A stretch of 16,744 nucleotides of DNA. Source: JBEKHI01 sp050012355 (GTDB taxonomy: Bacteria; Actinomycetota; Actinomycetes; Streptosporangiales; Streptosporangiaceae). Each line of letters opens with the position of its first letter. Within the stretch, counting starts at the first letter, position 1. The stretch is taken from the NCBI GenBank assembly GCA_050012355.1, contig JBEKHI010000161.1, positions 1 to 16,744 on the forward strand, given 5' to 3'. Below are positions 1 through 6,188 of the stretch, piece after piece. The position numbers were made by a program, and so were the translations under genes. The notes beneath the pieces were generated by a model. The model made no database searches. It was not told the DNA's origin and saw only the letters and a program-made list of their open reading frames with translations.

Positions 1-14
1 CCAAGGGGTAGGCC

Positions 15-1496
15 TCACGGCGCGGCGTCGCTGGCGAGCCATTGTTCCAATCGGTCAAGATCACCCTCGCAGGACTGGCCCGCGGCGGTGAACGCGATCG
101 AACGGCGGGTCGCGGCGTAGGCACGAGCGGTCCCGTCGCCCAGCTCGCCCGCGGTGCCACGCAAGTCGACGGCCTGCGCGGCGCAGGTTAGTTCGACGGC
201 GGCCAGCCGGACGGTGAGACCCGCCATCTCGTGCAGGCGCCGGGCACCGGCCGGAGCCATGGTGATGCGGTCCTCGATGCCGGCCGCGATACCGCTGGTG
301 GGCTGTTCCAGAGTGACGGGATGCGCGAGCAGACGGGCCTCCGCGGCCAGGCTGGCCGCTCCGATGGCGAGGATCGCCAGGCCGTCGTCGGGCGCGGCCG
401 GATCGGCCCGCAGCCCGGTTGGCAGCCCGGTGAAGGCCGAGTCGAGAAGCTTTTGCACTCGCTCGCCCGCGATCGTGATCGCCTGCGCGAGACCCAGGCG
501 CGCGTAGTCCACCGCGATGGCTACCGGAGTGATGTCGTGGTTTCCGGTGGAGATGGCCCGGTCCTCGTCGGCGATCACGATCGGGCTGTCACCGGATGAG
601 GCGAGTTCGATAGCGAGCGCCCGTTCGAGATGGGCCAGCGACTGGTAGGCACCCCCGTGGGTCTGCGGAACCACCTTGAAGGCGAGCGGGTCCTGGATGG
701 CGCGGGCAGGCCGGCCCCCGGTCAGCAGCGCTCCGCCGCGCAGCAGCCCGCGGATGCGGCCGATCGTCTCGGCGGTACCCGCGTGCGGACGCACGGCGGC
801 GACAGCCGGATGGAGCGCGTCGACGTTGCCGGTCAGCGCCTCGATGGACAACGCGGCGGATACGTCAAGCGCTCGCAGTGCCCGCAGCGCGGCGTCAAGG
901 GCAACGCACGTCATGCCGACCGAGAACGCGTTGCCATTGACGATGGCGTGGGCCTCGCGAGGACCCAGTACGACCGGCCGGTAGCCTGCCGCCACGAGGG
1001 CGGCGCCGTCGGAGCCGTGGCCGATCAGCGCCAGGCCGATTTCGGCGAGCTGGCTAAGGTCAGCCTGCCCGATCGAGCCGAACTGGTGCACCCGCGGGCT
1101 CACCGGGACGTCCAGCGCGCGGCAGAACGCGTCCGCGACCTCGGGGCGCACGCCAGCCACCCCCACGGCCAGGCCGGCCGCACGGACCAGCATCGCCGCC
1201 CGTACGAACCGCGACGAAGCCAGCTCGCCGTGCCCTACCCGGTGTGCGCGCAGCAGCAGGGTCTGGAACGCCTCCTGCTGACTCGCCGTCACGCGCACCG
1301 TCTTGATCGCACCGACGCCGGTGGTCAGCCCGTAGATCGCGTCACCGCGAGCGAGCAGGTTCTCGAGGGTCGCGCGGGAAGCCTTCATCCTGGCTTGGGC
1401 GGCCTCGCCCAGTATGACCCGCCGCCCGTCCGCCACCGCCACGACCTCGTCGTATCGCAGCGGGCGGTCGCCGAGCACGAGCGGCCCGTTCAGCAC
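15..1496 (-). CDS. HAL/PAL-fold aromatic lyase lacking the MIO-forming Ala-Ser-Gly triad (ergothionase-like candidate)
   Basis: This 493-aa protein matches the histidine/phenylalanine ammonia-lyase family over its whole length (family about 500-520 aa). Conserved family features include Y55 in YGLTTG, H85 in RAHRVG, N187 in VNGNAF, Q268 in QDP and E408 in IEDRITMAP. The loop that normally reads GSVGASGDLAPLAH, whose Ala-Ser-Gly cyclises to the MIO cofactor, reads GSIGQADLSQLAE here (residues 140-152, nt 1041-1079). It is one residue shorter and has no ASG. Against my memory of Pseudomonas HAL, Y280 becomes L271, the carboxylate-binding R283 becomes K274 and F329 becomes H320. The reading frame is intact, so this is not decay. 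MIO-less elimination is established for ergothionase, where trimethylamine is already a good leaving group. I infer release of an amine, probably trimethylamine, from an imidazole betaine. The start overlaps the stop of the upstream dehydrogenase by 7 bp, implying coupled translation. An inactive or differently acting homologue remains possible. Confidence 0.85.
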   Translation of the reverse strand: MLNGPLVLGDRPLRYDEVVAVADGRRVILGEAAQARMKASRATLENLLARGDAIYGLTTGVGAIKTVRVTASQQEAFQTLLLRAHRVGHGELASSRFVRAAMLVRAAGLAVGVAGVRPEVADAFCRALDVPVSPRVHQFGSIGQADLSQLAEIGLALIGHGSDGAALVAAGYRPVVLGPREAHAIVNGNAFSVGMTCVALDAALRALRALDVSAALSIEALTGNVDALHPAVAAVRPHAGTAETIGRIRGLLRGGALLTGGRPARAIQDPLAFKVVPQTHGGAYQSLAHLERALAIELASSGDSPIVIADEDRAISTGNHDITPVAIAVDYARLGLAQAITIAGERVQKLLDSAFTGLPTGLRADPAAPDDGLAILAIGAASLAAEARLLAHPVTLEQPTSGIAAGIEDRITMAPAGARRLHEMAGLTVRLAAVELTCAAQAVDLRGTAGELGDGTARAYAATRRSIAFTAAGQSCEGDLDRLEQWLASDAAP

Positions 1497-2404
1497 CGCC
1501 GCCGCCCGGACAGCAGGACGAGCACGTCGTCACGGTGCGCCGCGAGGCGCCGCGCCTCCTCGGGCGGGTACCGGCCGCACAACCCCTCCCCGCCCTTGAC
1601 CCCCGTGGCTCCGCGGTCACGCAGCGAACGCAGCAGCGGCGGCACGCCAGCGTCATTCGACAGCCGCGGGAACAGCTGGGCCGCGACCGTTTCGTGGACA
1701 TCGAGTCCGGCCGCGTCCATGGCGGCGAACGGACCGATGCCCGCCCAGCGGGCGCCGAGACCGCCGACGACCGCCCGGTCCACGTCGGCGACGGTGCACA
1801 CGCCGTCCTCGACGAGGGCGTAGGCCTCCCGGAGCAACGCGTACTGGAGCCGGTTCGCCACGAAGCCGGGGACATCCCGGCGGACCGTGATCGGTTCCTT
1901 TCCTATCGCCACCGACAGCTCGGTGAGGCACCGCAGCGTGACCGGTGACGTCAGCGGGCCGCCGACGATCTCGACCAGCGGCACCAGCTCGGCTGGATTG
2001 AACCAGTGCCAGCCGGCGAACCGGCCTGGGTTCGTGAGCCCGGCCGCGAGCTCGGACAGGCGCAGCGAGGACGTGTTCGTCGCCACGATGCCATCGTCGG
2101 CCAGCAGGGTCTCGGCTTGAGATAGCACCCGTCGTTTCGCATAAAGGTCTTCCGCCACTGACTCGATGGCGACCCCGAACGGACCGTCAGGGTCGCCGGA
2201 CTGGACCGTCAGCGGCACATCCGGCGGTTCCTCGGCCAGCTGGTAAGCGGCGAGCCGCGCGAGCCGGCGCAGGACCTCGGCTCGAACGGCGGGAATGACC
2301 TCGGCGCGACGCACCCGCACGACGGTCTCGATGCCGGCCGACACCAGGCGGGCAGCGATACCGGCGGCCATCGTGCCGCCGCCGATGACGAGTACCCGGC
2401 TCAT
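1490..2404 (-). CDS. 3-hydroxyacyl-CoA dehydrogenase-family oxidoreductase, CRYL1/carnitine-dehydrogenase-like
   Basis: This 304-aa protein has an N-terminal Rossmann NAD site (VLVIGGGTMAAGIA, residues 4-17), the NTSS segment and the catalytic-His region GWHWFNPAELVPLVEI. Its C-terminal helical domain begins PGFVANRLQYALLREA and includes GLGARWAGIGPF. That C-terminal pattern is closer to lambda-crystallin/L-gulonate 3-dehydrogenase and L-carnitine dehydrogenase than to fatty-acid beta-oxidation enzymes, so a free hydroxy acid is a more likely substrate than an acyl-CoA. The gene starts inside the stop of the GntR regulator (ATGA overlap, 2401-2404), and its own stop overlaps the lyase start. 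It therefore appears to be co-translated with both. The known ergothioneine route (lyase, then hydratase) has no obvious step for it, so its substrate here is unknown. It might oxidise a hydroxylated side-chain acid. Confidence 0.8.
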   Translation of the reverse strand: MSRVLVIGGGTMAAGIAARLVSAGIETVVRVRRAEVIPAVRAEVLRRLARLAAYQLAEEPPDVPLTVQSGDPDGPFGVAIESVAEDLYAKRRVLSQAETLLADDGIVATNTSSLRLSELAAGLTNPGRFAGWHWFNPAELVPLVEIVGGPLTSPVTLRCLTELSVAIGKEPITVRRDVPGFVANRLQYALLREAYALVEDGVCTVADVDRAVVGGLGARWAGIGPFAAMDAAGLDVHETVAAQLFPRLSNDAGVPPLLRSLRDRGATGVKGGEGLCGRYPPEEARRLAAHRDDVLVLLSGRRRC

Positions 2405-3102
2405 TCCCAGAACCGCTGGGCGTCAAGGTATTCCAGCAGGATCGTCCCGGCCCCGGTGACGTGCTCGCCCATCGCCCGGCGGGCCTGGGCGGGCTGGCGG
2501 GCACGCAGCGCGGCGGCGATCGCTTCGTGCTCGGTGATGTTGATGGTCACCAGGGCACCGTGGTCATTGGCGATCGCTCGCCAGACCGAGTCGCGAGGAA
2601 AGAAATTCTGCAGCTGCTCGATGGTCTCGACCAGACGCCGGTTGCCCCCGGCCCGCTGAATGACCCCGTGGAAGGCGTTATTCCATCTGCTCACCGCGGC
2701 GTCGAACTCCGAATCGCTCTGCCCGGGCGAATCGATAACCTCGGCCAGGCGGGCCTGGGCCCGGTCCATCTCGGCCAGGTCGGTGTCGGAGGCGCGCGTG
2801 CAAGCGAGCTCACACGCCATGCCCTCGAGGTCGGCGCGGAGCTCGTACACCTCCGCGAGCTCGGTACGGGACGGCACCCGCACCGTCGCCCCCCGGTTGG
2901 GCGCCACCACGACGAGGTTGAGCGCCTGGAGCTTGTGCAGCGCCTCCCGGATGGGCGTGCGGCTCACCCCGAAACGCGTGGCGAGTTCCTCGTGCTGCAG
3001 CCGGGAACCCAGCGGCAGCTTGCCGTCGAGGATCTCGGCGCGCAGCCGGAAGGCGATCTCGTCGGACAAGCCCCGCACCTCGACTGCATCTGGCCTGGTC
3101 AT
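2401..3102 (-). CDS. GntR-family transcriptional regulator, FCD (FadR/VanR) subfamily
   Basis: From the ATG at 3102 the protein is 233 aa. The N-terminal winged helix-turn-helix includes LQHEELATRFGVSRTPIREALHKLQ and the wing NRGATVRVPS. An all-helical FCD ligand domain follows, with the spaced His/Asp residues that often bind a metal (AFHGVIQ, ITEHEAI, GEHV). FCD regulators usually sense small carboxylic acids and repress their neighbours. A longer reading from 3135 would begin inside the palindromic operator. I prefer 3102 because a -10-like TAGACT ends 7 nt upstream, there is no Shine-Dalgarno, and family members begin shortly before the DE/IAFRLR helix. It heads the operon with the dehydrogenase and lyase and probably represses itself and the divergent urocanase-like gene through the palindrome at 3116-3137. 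A plausible effector is the substrate or the acrylate intermediate. Confidence 0.88.
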   Translation of the reverse strand: MTRPDAVEVRGLSDEIAFRLRAEILDGKLPLGSRLQHEELATRFGVSRTPIREALHKLQALNLVVVAPNRGATVRVPSRTELAEVYELRADLEGMACELACTRASDTDLAEMDRAQARLAEVIDSPGQSDSEFDAAVSRWNNAFHGVIQRAGGNRRLVETIEQLQNFFPRDSVWRAIANDHGALVTINITEHEAIAAALRARQPAQARRAMGEHVTGAGTILLEYLDAQRFWE

Positions 3103-3113
3103 GAGGCATAGTC

Positions 3114-3119
3114 TAGATT
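3114..3119 (+). promoter_or_regulatory. Predicted -10 element of the urocanase-like gene, leaderless
   Basis: TAGATT (3114-3119) ends 6 nt before the ATG at 3126, and no Shine-Dalgarno is visible. It shares bases 3114-3115 with the opposing TAGACT box, so the two divergent promoters have interlocking -10 boxes. I see no convincing -35 at the expected distance, so this promoter may be weak or need an activator. Confidence 0.42.
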
Positions 3120-3137
3120 GCATCCATGGATGCAATC
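3116..3137. promoter_or_regulatory. 22-bp perfect palindrome, likely GntR operator
   Basis: The sequence from 3116 to 3137 is identical to its reverse complement, centred between 3126 and 3127 on CCATGG, with half-site GATTGCATCCA. It overlaps the -10 and start codon of the urocanase-like gene and fills the -35/-10 spacer of the GntR operon. Short TTG...CAA palindromes are usual for FCD-type GntR operators. A 22-bp exact palindrome next to such a regulator is very unlikely by chance. Occupancy would be expected to silence both directions together. Confidence 0.75.
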
Positions 3138-4775
3138 AAGGATCGAATCGGGACTCCCGCCCCGCACGGTACCGAGCTCCGCTGTCGCGGCTGGGAGCAG
3201 GAAGGGGTGCTGCGCTGCTTCCTCAACACCCTCGATCCCGCGGTCGCCGAGGACTCGGCGCGCCTCGTCGTCTACGGCGGGCGGGGCCGCGCGGCCCGGT
3301 CCTGGGCGGCCTACGACGCGATCGTCGCCGCCCTGGAGCGGCTCGGCGGGGACGAGACGCTGATCGTGGCCTCGGGCAAGCCGGTGGCGGTGCTCCCGAC
3401 GCACCCGGACGCGCCGCGCGTGCTGATCTCCACCGCGATGGTGGTTCCGGCGTGGTCGCATGACTTCGGCCGGCTGGAGGACGCGGGCCTGACCATGTAC
3501 GGGCAGATGACCGCGGCGGCCTGGTTCTACATCGGCACCCAGGGCATCCTGGGCTTCACCCACGAAACCTTCGCGGCGATCGCGCGCCGCCACTTCGGCG
3601 GCACGCTGGCCGGGCGACGCGTCGTCACCGCCGGGCTGGGGGGCATGGGCGGCGCGCAGGGACTCGCCATCGCCAATCTCGGCGGCCGCGGCCTGATCGT
3701 CGAGGTCGATTCCGAACGCGCGTCGCGACGTCTGGCAGCCGGCTGGGTGGATCGCATCGCGCCGAGCTACGAGGCGGCGGTCGCCGATCTGACTGGGTCA
3801 GAGGAGCCGGCCGCGATCGCGGTCATCGGCAATATCGCCGGCATCCTGCCCCGGCTGGTGGCCGACGGGGTGACGATCGACGTGGCGACCGACCAGACCG
3901 CGGCCCACGACCTCGACCACGGGTACGTGCCGCTCGGCTACGACGAGGCCGACCCGGGCGACCCCGCGTACCGCGAGGCGGTCCAGGCTTCGCTGCGCGC
4001 CCACGGCGCGGCGCTGGTCGCGTTGCGCGACCGCGGCACCGTGGTCTTCGAGTACGGCAACAACCTGCGTTCTCAGGTGCGTCTCGCCGGGGAGAAGCGC
4101 GCCGCCGAGATTCCCGGTTTCGTCGCGGAGTATGTGCGTCCCATTCTCGCTCGCGGCGTCGGCCCGTACCGGTGGATCTGTCTCAGCGGCGACCCGGCCG
4201 ACCTGCGCCGCAGCGAGGAGGCCGTGCTTTCGGTGGTGGGCTCGCCCTCGCTGGAGCGCTGGTTCGCCCTCGCCCGTGACCGGGTCACGCCCCAGGGCCT
4301 GCCCGCCCGGATCTGCTGGCTGGGCCTAGGCGAGCGGCACAAGGTCGGGCTGCGGCTGAACGAGCTTGTCCAGCGCGGGGAGGTCGGCCCGCTCGCGCTC
4401 GGCCGCGACCACATGGATCCCGCCTCGGTGGCGTCCCCGACCCGCGAGACCGAGGGCATGCGCGATGGCAGCGATGCCATCGCGGACTGGCCGATCCTGG
4501 CCGCGCTGCTCAACGCCGCCCAGGGGGCGACATGGGTGTCCGTCGGCAACGGCGGTGGCGTCGGTGTCGGCCGGAGCATCCACAGCGGGCTCTCGGTCGT
4601 CGCCGACGGGAGCGCGCTGGCCGAGCGGAAGATCCGGCGGGTGTTCTGGACCGATCCGGCCCTCGGCGTCGCGCGGTACGCCGACGCCGGCTACGAGGAG
4701 GCGGCGGAGCAGGCCCGCGAGCACCACGTCGACGTCGTCTTCAGCCCCCGAGGGCCTGCTCCAGGTCGGCGATGA
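3126..4775 (+). CDS. hutU: Urocanase-family hydratase with altered active-site motifs
   Basis: This 549-aa protein is clearly a full-length urocanase (family about 550 aa). Matches include GTELRCRGW, VVYGGRGRAARSW, SGKPVAV, the NAD-binding GLGGMGGAQ, VTIDVATDQTAAHD, EYGNNLR, the catalytic-region Cys C397 in LPARICWLGLGER, and SVASPTRETEGMRDGSDA. Urocanases use bound NAD+ as an electrophile to hydrate urocanate to imidazolonepropionate. Three usually invariant stretches differ. QGIVQGTYETF reads QGILGFTHETF (Q to G143, G to F144, Y to H146). WVSLHHGGGVG reads WVSVGNGGGVG (His-His to G474-N475). TSAHDPLNGYLP reads TAAHDLDHGYVP. The carboxylate-side arginines appear kept. This suggests a modified imidazole acrylate such as thiourocanate rather than plain urocanate. 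It is divergent from the MIO-less lyase operon and starts within the shared operator. Its last 35 bp overlap the convergent PLP-enzyme gene. Ordinary urocanase activity cannot be excluded. Confidence 0.88.
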   Translation: MDAIKDRIGTPAPHGTELRCRGWEQEGVLRCFLNTLDPAVAEDSARLVVYGGRGRAARSWAAYDAIVAALERLGGDETLIVASGKPVAVLPTHPDAPRVLISTAMVVPAWSHDFGRLEDAGLTMYGQMTAAAWFYIGTQGILGFTHETFAAIARRHFGGTLAGRRVVTAGLGGMGGAQGLAIANLGGRGLIVEVDSERASRRLAAGWVDRIAPSYEAAVADLTGSEEPAAIAVIGNIAGILPRLVADGVTIDVATDQTAAHDLDHGYVPLGYDEADPGDPAYREAVQASLRAHGAALVALRDRGTVVFEYGNNLRSQVRLAGEKRAAEIPGFVAEYVRPILARGVGPYRWICLSGDPADLRRSEEAVLSVVGSPSLERWFALARDRVTPQGLPARICWLGLGERHKVGLRLNELVQRGEVGPLALGRDHMDPASVASPTRETEGMRDGSDAIADWPILAALLNAAQGATWVSVGNGGGVGVGRSIHSGLSVVADGSALAERKIRRVFWTDPALGVARYADAGYEEAAEQAREHHVDVVFSPRGPAPGRR

Positions 4776-5886
4776 GCTCGTCGCAGTCCTCCAGACCGAC
4801 CGAGAGCCGCAGCAGGGACTCGTCGACGCCGAGTGGCGAGCCGGCCGTGGTGCAGTGGGTCATCCGGGCCGGCTGCTCGATCAGCGACTCCACGCTGCCG
4901 AGCGACACGGCGAGCGTGAAGACCTCCGTGCGTTCGCACACCTGGCCGACCGCGTCGGCGTCGCCGTCCACCACCAGCGAGATCACCCCGGCGAAACCAT
5001 GCCGCATCTGCTTGACCGCGAGCGCGTGATCGGGATGTGAGGGCAGCCCCGGGTAGTACACGCGCCGCACCGCCGGGTGTCCGTCGAGGAACTCCGCGAC
5101 GCGCTGGGCGCTCTCGGAGATCTGCCGCATCCGCACCGGCAGCGTTTTTATCCCGCGCTGAGTCAGCCACGCCTCCTGCGGCGCCGCCATCGTTCCCATC
5201 ATTCCCACATAGCGGCTGATCAGTTCACCGGTCCGCGGGTCGGCCGCGATCACCGCGCCGCCGCTGACGTCGGAGTGCCCGCCTAGGTATTTGGTCGTGG
5301 AGTGGACCACGATATCTGCCCCCAGCGCCAGCGGCTGTTGCAGGTAGGGCGATGCGAAGGTGGAGTCCACCACCAGCCGGGCACCGTGGTCGTGCGCCAG
5401 CCCGGCGGCCGCGGCGATATCGGTGACCTTCAGCAGCGGGTTGGACGGGCTCTCGGACCAGATCAGGCATGTGCCGGGCCGGATGGCGGCGGCGACCGCG
5501 TCGAGATCGCCCATGTCCACCGCGGTGTGCTCCAGTCCCCACCGGTGGTAGACCTCCGAGACCAGATCCCAGGTCCCGCCGTAGACATTGTCCGGTATGA
5601 CGATGTGCGCCCCGGACCGGCACAGGGCCTGGAGCACAGTGGTGATAGCGGCCATGCCGGAGGCCACCGCCACCGCCGATGCCCCGCCCTCCAGGGAGGT
5701 CAGGCACGCCTCCAGGGCGGCGCGGGTCGGATTGGCGATCCTCGAATAGTCCCAGCCGGTCTCCACCGGCCGGGCATGCGGCCGGACGAAGGTTGACGCC
5801 TGATACACCGGGGTGGTCACCGAGCCGTTATGCCGGTCTGGGTCATGACCGGCGTGCACGGCGCGGGTCGAGAAGGCAGATGTCAT
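4741..5886 (-). CDS. Cys/Met-metabolism PLP enzyme (cystathionine gamma-synthase/lyase family)
   Basis: From the ATG at 5886 the protein is 381 aa, the usual family length. Fold-type I features are YSRIANPTRAALE near residue 47, ASGMAAI at 75-81, SESPSNPLLKV at 144-153, VVDSTFASPY at 172-180, and the PLP lysine K199 in HSTTKYLGGHSD. The C-terminal SLGSVESLIEQPARMTH is typical of gamma-synthases and gamma-lyases. Members catalyse beta- or gamma-elimination or replacement on sulfur amino acids. The sequence does not separate cystathionine gamma-synthase, gamma-lyase and methionine gamma-lyase. It is the last gene of the PucR operon, with an ATGA overlap with the ferredoxin stop (5883-5886). Its place beside Rieske demethylase genes is unusual. 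It may process a sulfur-containing intermediate, which would fit ergothioneine, but that is inference. An upstream in-frame extension to 6198 is an antisense-frame artefact over the ferredoxin gene. Confidence 0.87.
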   Translation of the reverse strand: MTSAFSTRAVHAGHDPDRHNGSVTTPVYQASTFVRPHARPVETGWDYSRIANPTRAALEACLTSLEGGASAVAVASGMAAITTVLQALCRSGAHIVIPDNVYGGTWDLVSEVYHRWGLEHTAVDMGDLDAVAAAIRPGTCLIWSESPSNPLLKVTDIAAAAGLAHDHGARLVVDSTFASPYLQQPLALGADIVVHSTTKYLGGHSDVSGGAVIAADPRTGELISRYVGMMGTMAAPQEAWLTQRGIKTLPVRMRQISESAQRVAEFLDGHPAVRRVYYPGLPSHPDHALAVKQMRHGFAGVISLVVDGDADAVGQVCERTEVFTLAVSLGSVESLIEQPARMTHCTTAGSPLGVDESLLRLSVGLEDCDELIADLEQALGG

Positions 5887-6188
5887 GGTGGTCCTTCCAC
5901 GTAGACGAGGCCGTTTCTTACCTCCACCGGATACACCCGGACCGGCGCGGTCGCCGGAGGGCCAGTCGGCTGGCCGGTGCGCAGGTCGAAGGTCGCCCCG
6001 TGCAACGGGCACTCGACCTCGCAGCCCTCCAGCCAGCCATCGGAGAGATAGGCCTCCTGGTGACTGCAGCGGTCCTCGATGGCGCGCAGATCGCCGCCGG
6101 CATTGAACACCGCGATACGGCCCTGGCCCGTCTTCACCACGACCACCTCCCCCGGCGGCAGTTCGGCGAGCGGGCACACTTCGATCAC
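5883..6188 (-). CDS. Small Rieske [2Fe-2S] ferredoxin
   Basis: This 101-aa protein starts at a GTG. The Rieske motif is complete: C41 and H43 (CSH), then C60 and H63 (CPLHGATFDL), with a 16-residue gap. The length and all-beta pattern match ferredoxin components of ring-hydroxylating and demethylating systems (NirD/BphF type). It would carry electrons from a reductase to the oxygenase encoded immediately upstream. Its start overlaps the oxygenase stop (GTGA, 6185-6188) and its stop overlaps the PLP-enzyme start, so translation is coupled on both sides. No ferredoxin reductase is encoded in the window, so that component must come from elsewhere. Confidence 0.92.
   Translation of the reverse strand: MIEVCPLAELPPGEVVVVKTGQGRIAVFNAGGDLRAIEDRCSHQEAYLSDGWLEGCEVECPLHGATFDLRTGQPTGPPATAPVRVYPVEVRNGLVYVEGPP

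Larger units (their letters stand above)
3110..3139 (-). promoter_or_regulatory. Predicted promoter of the GntR-dehydrogenase-lyase operon, leaderless
   Basis: On the minus strand a -35-like TTGATT (3139-3134) and a -10-like TAGACT (3115-3110) are separated by 18 bp. Seven bases follow before the ATG at 3102, and there is no Shine-Dalgarno, as expected for a leaderless transcript. Most of the 22-bp palindrome lies in the spacer, so a bound repressor would block RNA polymerase. This is a prediction from sequence only. Confidence 0.5.

Noticed and set aside
630..1823. 397-codon open frame on the plus strand over the lyase gene
   Set aside because: It is an antisense shadow in high-GC DNA. It has no family signature, while the minus strand encodes a clear lyase and dehydrogenase.
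15..4775. Ordinary histidine utilisation (hutH plus hutU)
   Set aside because: The lyase has no Ala-Ser-Gly MIO triad, the urocanase active-site motifs differ, and no hutI, hutG or hutF homologue is present in the window.
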